The notes under the pieces were generated by a model. That model did not search any database and was not told where the DNA came from. It saw only the letters and a program-made list of their open reading frames with translations. A stretch of 64,000 nt of DNA from Agapetus fuscipes (Eukaryota > Arthropoda > Insecta > Trichoptera > Glossosomatidae): assembly GCA_951799405.1 (NCBI GenBank), contig OX637350.1, positions 4,201,852 to 4,265,851 of the forward strand, in the 5' to 3' direction. This document shows positions 1 to 10,309 of the stretch, in pieces. Both the position numbers and the translations under genes were made by a program. Each line of letters opens with the position of its first letter. Position 1 is the stretch's first letter.

Positions 1-26
1 GAGTGCAGGTATCGGCGGGCCCAGTG

Positions 27-61
27 GCGAATCTTGACGTCATTTTGACGTCAAGATTCGC
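27..61. repeat. Perfect 16-bp hairpin with 3-nt loop
   Basis: Positions 27-42 (GCGAATCTTGACGTCA) are exactly reverse-complementary to 46-61, separated by TTT. Each arm contains the palindrome TGACGTCA, the consensus of a cAMP-response (CRE/ATF) site. It may be the end of a foldback element cut by the window edge. No gene is nearby to give the CRE-like sites a role. Confidence 0.8.
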
Positions 62-1146
62 GAAGTCGAACGCGCTGCGTTTTGGCGCGACTAAAATTCT
101 CCGCATTTTATTTTTTTAAATTATCAATATTTTTATTTTTACTACACAAAAAATATATGGTTGTGATCCTTGAAATGTACTCTACAGAACCATATTATTT
201 TCAACCGTTTTCCCTACCACTGCAACTACCCTATTGTCCGTGGATGTATGGTTCGTGAATGGAATTGTCCGTGTTTGAAATTTCGTAACACGGTATTTTA
301 CATACAACACGAGATCAAAAGGAGTATTGTTGTACGGGAGATCCCATCTGTGATTAAGCTTGTGTTTAGCAAGCCAGGTGGCTTACGAGTGCTCTTACAA
401 GATTCTGTTTTGTAATCGGCATAATGGACAATTCGTATTTTTACTTTTTTTTTTGCACCGGCCTTTTCATAGGTGGAACATTTAATGATGTAATGTCGGC
501 ATTCAGAAAAAAAAAAGATATGCGGATAGTTAAATAATTAATTATACCTGCTGGTTAAAAATCACTTAGATATAATGACGTATAATTGACTATTATGTAT
601 TATGCTTTCTATAAATAAAAAAAGGAAAAAAATATAGCATATTTAAAAGTATTTCATTCACTTTCTTTCTTGTATGACAGCGTTGTCATATTTTTAAACT
701 TTTTCAGCTAAGGAGCTGTACAAATTAGAAACTTTAACTTAGCTAAATCTATGGCAGTATCATTCTGGCATTTAAATGAGAAATATGTTATACTTGATCA
801 GTCCATTCTTACCTCGGTCTTCTCCTTCTACGGTTATCTTCTACACCTTCTTTGTACACTATTTTCATCAGTCGTTAATCGTACATTATTTCTTGTCCTA
901 ACCATCTCATAGTACTACTTGGTAGTTTCACTTTTGTTAATGTCGTACTCATTCATAACCCAACCGTATCATTCAGAGTCTTGGCAATCATTCCTCTGAA
1001 GCAAAGAGACTATCTGGTAATCGAATCCTAGAGTTTTTAATCGGAGAGCGAAAACTCCATTGACTAAACTGACAACCAATTTTAACAAGAATTACATTTG
1101 CCATCTCGTCCCTTTAGTGCTTGTTTGTTTTATGTACATCAGAGGT
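62..1146. other. No gene or recognised repeat
   Basis: AT-rich sequence with A/T runs. The longest open frame (170-415, +) has no recognisable motif and no codon-like periodicity that I can see. I see no repeat shared with the rest of the window. Confidence 0.5.
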
Positions 1147-1405
1147 TCCTTGACTTATAGGTTGTTATGCGGCTGACCACCCATACTGTAAAAAATGGTT
1201 CACTTTGCCAATGTCACCCCTGTTTCAGGGAAGGACGGCAAGAGTTGCAAGGCTTATGTTCATTTGAGATTGGGTTTTTATATTGTAGGTCCACATGCGG
1301 CATGTGTTAGCGCGAAATTATACATATCTGCTTGTGGGAATGCATTTAATATAAATCTTAGATGATATATATCTTTGCAGCTTAGATTAGATTAGATTAG
1401 ATTAG
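1147..1405 (+). repeat. Rpt-A copy, subtype A1, full length
   Basis: Starts at the recurring 5' boundary TTCCTTGACTTATAGG. It then runs through the conserved block TGGTTCACTTTGCCAATG and the A1 block GATATATATCTTTGCAGC, and ends in four GATTA units. One internal base (GTTATGCGG for GGTATGCGG) matches the copies at 25.0 and 42.0 kb. Confidence 0.9.
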
Positions 1406-1409
1406 AGGT

Positions 1410-1620
1410 AATTTCACATGAGCAATGTTTGTATGTTTACTGGACCAATGTGTCTTATGAAAACAGGAAATTTATTTTGAAATATTTAAAACAACTCTCA
1501 CATTATCGTGTTTTTCTCAGCTCAGATTGCGTAGAATTTGATTCTTAAGACAATTTCATTGAAAGGTCATCTTTGAATCAAATGGTAGATAAGATAAGCC
1601 AAACAAGCACTGAAGGGACG
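1410..1620 (+). repeat. Rpt-E copy 1
   Basis: About 200 bp that recur inverted at 18421-18634. Shared blocks include GAGCAATGTTTGTA near the left end and TTCATTGAAAGGTCATC near the right. No coding content or terminal repeats are recognised. Confidence 0.75.
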
Positions 1621-1671
1621 AAATATCATTGAGTACAACTTTTTTTTTATATAACTCATGATAGTGTGATA

Positions 1672-1795
1672 CCTGTGATGTTTTTTTTCTCAGCTTAGAT
1701 GGTGTAGAATGTGATTATCAAGACAAATTCATTGAAAGGTCATGTTTGCCTCAAATGGCACATAAGCCATGCAAGCACTGGGGGGACAATCTGCT
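1672..1795 (+). repeat. Rpt-E partial copy 2
   Basis: The right half of Rpt-E (TTTTTCTCAGCTTAGATGG then ATTCATTGAAAGGTCATG) is repeated about 180 bp downstream of copy 1 in the same orientation. This suggests a local duplication. Confidence 0.65.
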
Positions 1796-2062
1796 TCCAG
1801 AATCGTCTTGTATTTGTATTCACTGCACACGACTGCTTATCATCAGGGTTTCAACATTTTTTCGTATATAAATCCTAGAGAATGCCGCATGGGAGTAGAT
1901 CTGAAATAATTACTCGTCTTAAGCGGACGGCGATGTAAAAAGCTGCATTATTTTATCATAAATTGTGTGAGAAATGTAGCCGGACCAAACAATAACATGT
2001 TTCAATAAATAAACGCTTCCTCTGCCAATAGTGATTTAATTTTATTTTCATTTTCGCACTAT

Positions 2063-2265
2063 TAAAATTGGTTCATTTTGCAAAAGCCATTTCAAGAAAG
2101 GGCAGCAAGTGTTCCCGGATTTTTGTTCATTTAGAATTTGGATCTTTTTTTGAAGTGCAAATGTAGTTTTTGTAAGCGCGAATTTAAACATTTCTGCTTA
2201 TGGGCTTGAATTCACAATTTTCAAAAATGTCGAGATATATGAATATGCACCTTAGATCATTTTAA
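2063..2265 (+). repeat. Rpt-A copy, decayed, A3-like
   Basis: It keeps GGTTCATTTTGC, the block TTGTTCATTTAGAATTTGGAT, TTTGTAAGCGCGAATTTA and a CACCTTAGAT end. It lacks the 5' end and is more diverged than its neighbours, so it is an older copy. Confidence 0.7.
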
Positions 2266-2289
2266 TCTTTGTATCCTCTCGGTTTCGGC

Positions 2290-2612
2290 AAACTGTAAAG
2301 TATCGACCTCTCAGCTCAGTCGATAATGTGCTTGAAATCCATGCCGAGAGCTCAGGTTCGAATCCCACCGACACGACGGTCTCAGAAACGATTTCGCGTT
2401 TGGGTGTTGAATTCAAACCCAAAATAAAAATGCCGGCAAGGCTTACTCAGCTTTCACAAGAAATGAGAACCAGCCTTCTCGGCAGCTGGGAAGCCTTCAC
2501 CTTAACTGATGAGGTTAGCGTAAGGCTCTGTAAAAATAAATAGGTCACACTCGCCACATGCGACCCCTTCTGGGAAAGCTCGGCAAGAAGCTGCACTATA
2601 TAGGTAGGTAAG
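2290..2612 (+). repeat. SINE-C copy (tRNA-derived)
   Basis: The tRNA-like head starts near CTCAGTCGATAATGTGCTTG and has a clear B box, GGTTCGAATCC, at about 2356. The shared body follows (GCCGGCAAGGCTTACTCAG, GATGAGGTTAGCGTAAGGC) and the conserved 3' part reads CACATGCGACCCCTTCTGGG to ACTATATAGG. The same body appears at 22.9, 26.2, 29.4, 30.9, 38.1, 47.5, 53.5 and 59.5 kb. The A box has decayed. Open frames across it are incidental. Confidence 0.85.
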
Positions 2613-2892
2613 AAGCGCCGCTGCAGTACTCTTTATACAAAAAGTGGAAGGTCTAAGTTGTAGTCGAGAGCAATGCAAGAAAAATGGAAGCAAGCAGATC
2701 GCAGAGTCGATGTGGCAGCAGTGCTTAGCAAGGCAGAAGCCGCATTAGAGCACCGCGAGCGCAATATAGATTAGTATGCGCTGCTCGGCTGATAGCATCA
2801 GCGCAGTGGCCGCATGGACACATGGACAATGCGCATTTTTCACATGGCGATCTCGTACTGCCCTCGGACGGCCTCGATTCCCCCAGCATAAA

Positions 2893-3135
2893 GGTTCCGA
2901 ACCTTTTGAGGGGTCTGCGGGAACCTTGCGTGAGATCTGCGGGAACCTTTTGATGTGCCCGCGGGAACTTTTTGAGAGGTATGCGGGAACCTTGCGTGAG
3001 GTCTGCGGGAACCTTGCGTGAAGTCTGCGAGAACCTTTTGATGTGCAGTGATTTTGATGTGATGTGATTTGAAGAACCTTTTCATGGGTCTGCAGGATCC
3101 TTGCGTGAGGTATGCGGAAACATTTTGATAGATTC
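2893..3135 (+). repeat. 22-bp minisatellite, about 9-10 units
   Basis: The unit is approximately TCTGCGGGAACCTTGCGTGA plus two variable bases (22 bp). One variant class ends in TTTTGATGTG instead of CTTGCGTGAG. Units are contiguous from about 2920 to 3050 and then interrupted by a GATGTGATGTGATTTG insertion. GC-rich units make several frames look open; no protein is implied. Confidence 0.85.
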
Positions 3136-4370
3136 GCGAGACGGTCTAACAATGTAGGAAACGTAACTAAAACTTTGCTTTTTGGGTTTCACAGTCGGTT
3201 CAGATGCTTGAAATTGAACTATTGAATTTTACCGGTAGAAGGTGGCAGAGTCTGAAGACGTAACTAACAGTACAGTAACAAAACGGAGGCAGGAAAAAGA
3301 AGAAAGAAACAATTGTCCACACTCAATACCCGAAAGAAAAATTTCAAGCATGATTGAAATTACTTTGTATCTTGCTTCAAGAACCTTCCTTTGAAAAGTC
3401 AACAAAATGATCTGTATTTTTTTATCATTAATGATGAACGATTACAAAGTTAATGCCTCTACAATCAATAAAATTGATCTGTAATACTTTATTCCTCATT
3501 TATCCATTCATTCTCAACCCTGTCCCTTTACGAGTTTTTCCTGTCATACGAGTACTCTTTAAGTTTTTCATTTGCACTCTAAATTCCCCACTTATTTCGC
3601 TCACATTCTATGTTTCATTTCATGCATCAATAAGGTGGTATGTCTTTATAATGTGGTCTATATTATGGACTTGAAAAGATGTTAGAGCCTGTAGAGAAAC
3701 TAACGGAATGGAATGCAAATATCATTGAAATTTCTAGGACGCATTCGTATCTGAATCTCTCGAGAGCTGGAAAAAATATTCGGAACCACTGCGCTACCAG
3801 AATAATGCGACTGGTTACCGACACTAAAATGTCCTTACCGAGAGTAAATCTGCAATGGGAAATGGAGAGGAAGAGTTTAATGTGTGACGGCCGTGTCATA
3901 AAGCATTGCGGAAAGTAACGAGGGGATCAGTTGTGATATAAACGCTGCGGGAAGGCGAATAACGAAGTCCCCGGTCTATCGTTAAAAGAAGCCTTGCCAA
4001 TAATCGGCCGATGTTTGGATACGCCATTCTGGATAACATATAAAAAATCTCTCATATAACTAAACATTTAATGATACAAAACTACATCTGTATACATGAA
4101 ATAGTCAATACACAATTGTTTATGATAGGGTAACTATATGGTATGATATTGAAAGTTTGGCTGAATTTGAACCAAATCACTCCTGTAGGCAGAAGCGCTG
4201 TTCTGCTAATTTCCTTACACTTTGGATGTCAATCCAAGCCAGAGCTTGCTAGCGCTTGCGAAAGAACAACATAAATAAAAAATCATAGTACACCTTATTT
4301 TTGGACACGAATCGCTATTTCGTCGTAAAGAATTTAGCAGAATAGCGCTACAGGAATGACATTGAGTAGC
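3136..4370. other. No gene or recognised repeat
   Basis: Single-copy-looking AT-rich DNA. Open frames at 3453-3674 (+) and 3679-3918 (+) have no recognisable domain. I see no shared repeat with the rest of the window. Confidence 0.45.
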
Positions 4371-4510
4371 TAAGTGTGCGCTTAAAATGCTGCATGTGTA
4401 CTTGAAAAATTAAATATCAACCTCAAATGCGAATAAACCATGAAACTTTTGCCGTCCTTCCCTGAACAAGGATGCCATTGTCAAAGTGAACCATTTTTTA
4501 CAATATGCTG
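4371..4510 (-). repeat. Rpt-A fragment, minus
   Basis: It retains the part from the TTAAAATGCTGCATGTGTAC block through GCCGTCCTTCCCTGAACAAG to CAAAGTGAACCATTTTTTAC. The 3' tail and the 5' end are missing. Confidence 0.75.
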
Positions 4511-4940
4511 AAGCCCTATTCTGCTTAATTCCTTACGAACTTAAGGCGTGTTATAAAGCTAAATCTGCCGTTTTTGTTTCTTACACTTTATGGTCTTAGC
4601 AAAATAGTTACAGTAAAGAAAAAAATCAAGAATGTTAATTAATTTTTTATCTTAATTATAAAGCATAAACAAAATATATAACTTAAGAATTCCCACCACA
4701 AAAAAATATTTAAAAAAACGCGTTTTTTTTACATTTTTAGCTTTTTTTTCGTGTGTGCTGTATTTTGGATTTTTTTTTTTTGCTTTTTACTTACAGAACT
4801 ATACATTGTTTAGATTCAATACTCAACATTTTTTCAATAATGTCAATAGTTTTTGAGTAAATATGGAAAAACTGAAACTACTAAATGAATTAAATTTTAA
4901 TTAAATCAAAGAACTCATAATAATAATATGATGAGCATAT

Positions 4941-5208
4941 TTTTTTGTGCTCCGCCGGGATTCGAACCTTCTCTCAGGGTCAGTCTCCCCTCCACTGACC
5001 CACGCCATGCATATCCATCCCATCCGGGGATGTGTCACAGGACTCGCATGCAAAAGTTATGTGAGATACGAGTGGTAGAAGGCCCTCCCGTGAAGCTACA
5101 CTTTCCCAAGTGTTTACACAAAGAAAAGGAACGAAATTCGAACCCACAACCTTGCATTTACGAGCCAGAAGTGTTAACCACTAGACTACGGACCGGTCAA
5201 TACTCGTA
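4941..5208 (-). repeat. SINE-B copy split by an Rpt-D insertion
   Basis: The tRNA-like head on the minus strand runs from GACCGGTCCGTAGTCTAGTG (plus-strand end at ~5200) to GGTTCGAA at ~5136-5144. It resumes on the other side of the insertion as ATTCGAACC then CCGGCGGAGCA (4951-4968). Removing 4969-5135 and one copy of the duplicated ATTCGAACC restores the head order seen in other SINE-B copies. The body downstream of the head is absent. Confidence 0.85.
4969..5135 (+). mobile_element. Rpt-D insertion with 9-bp TSD
   Basis: A GC-rich ~167 bp unit flanked by ATTCGAACC at 4960-4968 and 5136-5144. It begins TTCTCTCAGGG. An 8-bp stem-loop follows: GGGTCAGT, 9-nt loop, ACTGACCC. A second hairpin is CATCCC/GGGATG, and then come GGCCCTCCCGTGAAGC and an A-rich end (AAAGAAAAGGAACGAA). 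The same sequence recurs at 48.2/49.2 kb with a different TSD. A variable-length TSD and an A-rich end suggest LINE-mediated retroposition. I see no pol III boxes. Confidence 0.85.
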
Positions 5209-5264
5209 TATCTCAAGTATAAAACATCACGTTTAAACCATAGCACAATGTTTTAATATAAATG

Positions 5265-5483
5265 TATTGGTATACTGTAAAAAATGGTTCACTTTGCCAA
5301 TGTCACCCCTGTTTCAGGGAATGTCGGCAAGAGTTGAAGGGCTTATGTTCATTTGAGGTTTGGATTTTATTTGTAAGTACACAATCAGCATTTGTAAGCG
5401 CGAACTACACTTGTTTGTTTGTGGGCATACATCTGAGAGCTTTGAATGAATATATCCTTGCAACTTAGATTATAGATTATAGG
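5265..5483 (+). repeat. Rpt-A copy, subtype A3
   Basis: Begins at GGTATACTGTAAAAAATGG, lacking the first ~30 bp. It carries the A3 blocks TTTGTAAGTACACAATCAGC and CATACATCTGAGAGCTTTG and ends in ATTATAGATTATAG instead of GATTA repeats. Close relatives are at 16.2 kb (-) and 57.2 kb (+). Confidence 0.9.
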
Positions 5484-5487
5484 TATG

Positions 5488-5820
5488 ATTTTACCGGGTT
5501 CAATTTGATAAAAATTGCGGTTATTTATTTTGCACAATTTATTTAAGATACGGTTCGTACACTTTTGAACTGTACAGCTCGACGGCTTAAATACTAGTCT
5601 GGCTACAGAGCATCTCGGTCTCTATTTATAGGTGAGAATAAACGTTATTCTCGAATCATTTGGGGCTGGCAAATGTGAGATTTCGCCAGAACATTCTACT
5701 TAGATTATTCGTATAAACAATCACACAATCTCGAACAAATACAAAGTATTTAAGTACTTACATCTAGAGACTTCACAGACTCAAACAGACACACAATTAC
5801 ACATTCTCAATAATATACTG
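5488..5820 (-). mobile_element. Rpt-K copy 1, LTR-like
   Basis: On the minus strand this holds TGTTCTGGCG, then a TATA-like CACCTATAAATAGAGACCG (plus position about 5618), ACTAGTATTTAAG, and downstream AATAAA signals near 5550. The order of TATA box, ~120 bp and polyadenylation signal fits an LTR, but TG...CA ends and a TSD are not clear. The homologous copy is 15830-16143. It could instead be part of a retroelement UTR. Confidence 0.5.
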
Positions 5821-6762
5821 AATCTTAATCAGCGCCTATGAGAGCGTTTTAGATTACACGAATCTTTAGTAAAACACCACTTTTCGGTTATATATGTGGG
5901 GTAGAGTTTATGTGCAATGACATGGTTGCTTGATTGACAAGAGAATTTGTTTTAAATTTTTATCAATACAAGACATATTCAGAAAAAAGGAGAAGTACCA
6001 TTTTACTTTCTCTTAATAAAACTGCAACACAAACGAACTAAAACAAGAAAATTATTGAAAGAAATGTGATAATTATGGCTTCGTAAAAAAAAAATTCTGG
6101 AAAATTTCATTATTCAATTTTTTTTTTTTTTTTTTTAGTAGGTATAACGTTTCCTTCTAGAATAGTATTTTTTTATAAGTTACAAATACCTTCCTTTAGT
6201 CGTGGATGAAAATCACATACCTGAAACAATAAAAAAAGTTAACATTAGTACATTAAAAAAAACCATTGTAGGTACATGATTTCATGTACAAGTTTCTTTA
6301 AATATTTATCTACTGGTATGCCCATAATATGGCGATGGTTTTTTTTCCTGGTTTAAACGACATTCTACGCGTATAAAAAATGCCAACGTTCGTATCTGGG
6401 ATCGAGATATACGAGACTAGTATTGCGTTTCAGTACTTTCCTTTGTAGGTACACCGACGAGAACTATGTAACTCTGGTTGTGGTATGGGCAGACGAAGAG
6501 TCGCCATCGAGAAAATGATGAAAATGTGAAGCTGCAGAAAGGATTTTAAATTGTCAGACATGACTTTTCTTTTAATTGGAAAGTGATGCAATTAAACAAT
6601 ATTATCAACGTTTAAAGAAAATAAGAAGCGCTTAAATTTTCAGGAAAAAAGACATTGAAATGTTGAAAAATAAACAATTCAAGTGTAAGGGTTTGTATGT
6701 ATTGACATTTTGAAAAATATTATTTGATTATTAACGTAAATTTAACGTAAATTAACGTAAAT
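5821..6762. other. No gene or recognised repeat
   Basis: AT-rich DNA with long T runs (about 6118-6137). Just before the LINE at 6763 there are three tandem TTAACGTAAA units (6731-6761). No coding or shared repeat signal seen. Confidence 0.5.
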
Positions 6763-7421
6763 GACTATTTAGGAAGTAAGTTTGAGGCGAATGGTAAGAT
6801 GACGAAAGAATTAGAGAAGCGTGCCAGCAAAGGAAGATGCGTGATAGGAGCGTTTGGTAGAATAGCGAAGAATAAAAGGATACCCAAGAAAATGAAAATG
6901 GCGGTACACAATTGTATTTTGTTGCCGACCCTGATGTATGGAAGCGAGTCATGGACGTTGAATGAAAGAGAAGTAAATAAGGTATGCACCGTAGAAATGG
7001 CCCATCTGAGAAGTATGACAGGAAAAACACTGAAAGATAGAGTGAGAAACGAATGGGTTCTAAATGAATGCGGAGTAAAAGAAAGCGTGAAAGTGAAAGT
7101 TCAAAGAAGTGTGATGCGATGGTTTGGACATATTGAAAGGATGAATGAAGACCGACTGACAAAAAGAGTGTATAAAGGGAATGTAACAGGTAAGCGTGGA
7201 GCGGGAAGACCTAGGAAACAATGGATTGATCAGATAAATGAGATTGCGAATGAATGGAATTTACAGAGTGGAAACAAGAGAAGAGCATGCATGAAAAGAG
7301 TGATGAAATTAGATGAGATGAAAGAAGTATGCAAGGACAGAGTCAAGTGGAGGCACTTGTGTGGAGGTACTGGCCACCCCTAGAGGAAAGGCGGCAGGAT
7401 ACAAGACAAGACAAGACAAAC
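6763..7421 (+). pseudogene. RTE-like LINE, 3' coding end, ACAAG tail
   Basis: A continuous frame runs from D-Y-L-G at 6763 to a stop just after position 7380, about 206 codons. It is the region downstream of the reverse-transcriptase domain in RTE-like LINEs: YLGSKFEANGKM, then LMYGSESWTLN, a W-F-G-H-I-E-R motif, GAGRPRKQWIDQI and a basic end M-K-E-V-C-K-D-R. The reverse transcriptase and endonuclease are missing, the usual 5' truncation of LINE insertions. The 3' end is short, GGCCACCCCTAGAGG then three ACAAG units (7401-7420), as in elements that end in microsatellites. The frame is intact, so the copy is fairly young. Clade assignment rests on motif order recalled from family knowledge; a CR1-like origin is less likely. 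No host function. Confidence 0.85.
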
Positions 7422-7433
7422 GTAAAAATAAAA

Positions 7434-7492
7434 CTCAAGGTTTTTCTTCTCGAGTTGATTTATTTCTTAGACCGCTTTCGGTGTTATTACAA
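7434..7492 (-). repeat. Hammerhead/Penelope-like repeat fragment
   Basis: The reverse complement reads CACCGAAAGCGGTC, then AAGAAATAAATC, then CTCGAGAAGAAAAACCTTGA. The same order (CGAAAGCGC-CGAGAAAAT-AAGAAAAACCTTG) occurs at 44.4 kb. The GAAA-containing core and its partners at 44.4 and 56.2 kb suggest the terminal repeat of a Penelope-like or retrozyme-like element. Confidence 0.5.
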
Positions 7493-7499
7493 TATAAGA

Positions 7500-8105
7500 A
7501 ACATTAAGAATTTTAAATTATGAAAATTTGGCGTTAGAATCATTAATTTGTAATATATGTATACGAATACGCTAAAGTCTTGTAGGTTATTGAAAAGACT
7601 GAGGCTTATTAATTTATTTTGTCATTTTATATGGACGCAAGTGCGTTTAATAACATTACAATTTCATTCACTTTTTTAATATTTTTTTCATGGTCAAATA
7701 AACCTCGCATTTTGATTCTTAATATTCATTTTTTCAATAAAATTAAAGCAAAAATATTTTTCCCATAAAAGTAACAACTTCTATTAGATAAAAATGTGAT
7801 CAAATTTAATGATATGTAGACGCTAAAAATATCATAAGTCCAAAAATGCATAAAAAAATATTATTTTCATTGTAAAAAGTTTTTCATATGAATATTACAC
7901 GCCGGAGTTGCTGACCTAGCCTTCGTACTTTCTCCCGCCATCAATCACAGATCGGCCACCACTCTTGGCAATAAAGCAGGTACCACTATCAACTAACAAT
8001 ACCTGTCTGTTTGCCAAGACGCGCCAGAGTTTAAGCGAAAAAAATATCTAAAAACCAATAAGATTATTTTTTCATAATAAGTGTGATTCGTAATTGACAA
8101 TATAC
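7500..8105. other. No gene or recognised repeat
   Basis: AT-rich sequence followed by a more GC-balanced stretch at ~7900-8030 with no shared copies in the window and no convincing open frame. Confidence 0.45.
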
Positions 8106-8345
8106 TGATATTTAGAAGTACACGTCGCCACCTTAAAGATACAGATGAATAAGTACTGAATTACTGATTTGACAAATCGTGGATAAAACTTCTCATAGAA
8201 AGTGCTCATAAGAAAGTTCTCACACACTCGTTAAGTGTTTACTCTCGTAGAAAATAGGGAAAACGATGTTCCTATCTGAGAGACCCATCTTAACTTACTA
8301 TGCCACTTATAAAACATCGATATTTGACTTAGATCCAATGATAAA
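8106..8345 (+). repeat. Rpt-L copy 1
   Basis: Shares ordered blocks with 52233-52432 and 58490-58750: CGTCGCCACC, ACTGATTTGACAAATCGT, AACTTCTCATAGAAAGTG, CTCGTAGAAAATAGGGAAAA. This copy ends where the LINE at 8351 begins. No coding capacity is recognised. Confidence 0.75.
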
Positions 8346-8350
8346 TATAG

Positions 8351-9600
8351 ATAAAAGTAGCTGCAGCATTCTTGGACTTCAAAAGAGCATTTGAAACAGT
8401 TGATAGAAATTTATTAGTAAAAAAAATGAAAAATATGGGAATTGAAGGAACAGTAATACAATGGATAAAAAATTACTTAGTGATGCGTAAGCAAAAAGTG
8501 AAAATCTCAAACCAATGTTCTAACCAAAAGGAAATTAACACGGGAGTCCCGCAAGGATCCAAGCTAGGACCAATCTTATTTATATTGTATATTAATGACA
8601 TTTTAAGCGTAATTAGTAACAGTGGATGTCGGTTACATTTATTTGCGGATGATACATTGATATATTGTGTTGGGGAGGACATACAGAAGGTAGAAAGAGA
8701 ATTAAATAGTGTTATGGGTAGGACAGAAAAGTGGTTAAATAAAAATAAGTTAAAGTTAAACACTGAGAAATCAAAAGTAATAGTACTGAATAATGTCAAA
8801 AAGGGTAAATTAATTATTAAGGTAAATAATAAAGAATTGGAAGTAGTTGATAAGATTAAGTACTTAGGAGTGATAATTGATAGTAAGCTTAATTTCAAAG
8901 AACATTTTGATTATATTATTAAAAAAATAAGCAAGAAAATAGGTGTATTAAGTAGAATGAAGAGCTTGTTAAGTAAGGAATATAAAATAATTGTATACAA
9001 TAGCATAATTAAGCCTCACTACACATACTGCCCAACAATATTATTTATGGCAAATAAACAGTATATAAATACATTACAAAAATTACAAAACAGGGGTATG
9101 AGAACTATATTGAATAATAAACTAGACTGTAAAATAAGTTATATGATAGATACGTTAGATTGGTTATATATTGAAGAAAATTTAAGAATGAGTGCTATTA
9201 TTTTTATACACAAAGTAGAAAAAAACATGTTACCTCAGTATTTGAGCAAATTTTTAATTAAGAACAGAGACATTCATGAATATAATACCAGGAAAAAGGA
9301 TAATTTAAGGAAGCCAAAATTCAAATGTGTAAAGTATGATAAGGGCGTTTTGCACAGAGGATTGGATTTGTATAATGATTTACCTGTAGAAATAAAAGAA
9401 AGTAGGGATATTAATGAATTTAAAGTAAAATTAAAAAAATATATACGTGCAAACCGGCCTTAGCATAATTATTAATAAGTTTTGATTTGTTCATTTTTGT
9501 TTGGTTTTTTATTTTTGTTTGTTTATCTTTTGTTGTTTTTTATTAACATAGCTTAAGTTGTAATTAGCAATAGCTAAATAAAATAATATATATATATATA
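8351..9600 (+). pseudogene. CR1/L2/Jockey-group LINE, reverse-transcriptase half
   Basis: The frame is open from the codon after the stop at 8348-8350 to the stop at about 9461 (~370 codons), with no internal stop or frameshift. It opens inside the RT domain (F-L-D-F-K-R-A-F-E-T-V-D), so the endonuclease and RT N-terminus are lost. RT motifs in order are NTGVPQGSKLGPILF at ~8539, the catalytic FADDT at ~8641, KLNTEKSKVIVLN at ~8755 and YLGVIIDSKLNFKEH at ~8863. A basic C-terminal domain follows (THYTYCP-like segment; final L-P-V-E-I-K-E-S). Codon use is strongly A/T-ending, unlike the more GC-rich RTE fragments. The ~140 bp 3' UTR ends in a TA dinucleotide run (9583-9600). No ATG start is expected because this is a truncated copy. 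Clade is my inference from the C-terminal layout; it could be Rex1/Babar-like. Confidence 0.85.
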
Positions 9601-9714
9601 AATGTATTGGAATTATTGGAATTCAGGATACGTGAGAAAAGTTCATCTTGTTGACCGTATTGTCTATTTTACATTTTAATTTGGTAGATTGATTTGGATA
9701 GACTATCAGAGCAT

Positions 9715-9890
9715 TTAAACGATTGTTATAGTGACAAGCTTAGGGGGATGCAAAGCATTTGAAAGACCTAAAACAAGATGATTGAATGGAGTAGTGGCAA
9801 CATGCCAAACAGGAAGAGTATGGAACTGGAGAAGAGTATGGAATGGCGTTGAACGTACTGTGCAAGATGAAGTTGACCGAAGAGTCCGAG
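9715..9890 (+). pseudogene. LINE 3' coding remnant
   Basis: The translation in one frame gives K-R-P-K-T-R, a stop, then L-N-G-V-V, N-W-R-R. This corresponds to the RWLDGVVADCRAVGMWDWRR segment of the better preserved copy at 18997-19158. Stops and frameshifts show decay. The microsatellite tail is not preserved. Confidence 0.5.
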
Positions 9891-10059
9891 ACCCATACCA
9901 GATTTTTGTGCCAATCGTGATGATACTTAACTGATCAACAAGTAATCAAAATAATGTATCTGCCACAGTGGCAAAGGGTATATTCTAGCAAGTCTTTTCT
10001 AGAAAGCCGTGAAAAACAGAGTGACACTGGGGATTTGCTTTCCATGATCTATTGGTCTA

Positions 10060-10135
10060 TCGGAAGCTGGAGCTTCCGGACATTTCGCGCATGTTGATGC
10101 GATGGGCTTCTTCAGCGTGAAGATATGATGATGAT
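10060..10135 (+). repeat. Rpt-G, probable LINE 3' end with ATG tail
   Basis: GCTGGAGCTTCCGGACATTT and GCTTCTTCAGCGTGAAG end in ATGATGATG. The same order appears at 53320-53395. It looks like the last ~75 bp of a LINE with a trinucleotide tail. Confidence 0.6.
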
Positions 10136-10309
10136 AATGTTGATAAAACTGTTATGACAAAACAACCACAAAAATTGTGTCTTGCTCTGAAGGAGGAAAG
10201 AGAGAGATTCAATGAAATGTGGCAAATAGTGGATAAAGTGAATACTTCGTTGTGGCATTATTTGCCCTAAATAGGGGCTGTTGTTTTTGTTATCCGTCTG
10301 GATGATAAA

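Noticed and set aside
1380..1405. GATTA repeats as telomeric (TTAGG) sequence
   Set aside because: The unit is TTAGA, only three to four copies, and always at Rpt-A 3' ends.
2745..3152. 135- and 81-codon frames over the 22-bp repeat
   Set aside because: Several frames on both strands are open simultaneously, as expected from GC-rich tandem units.
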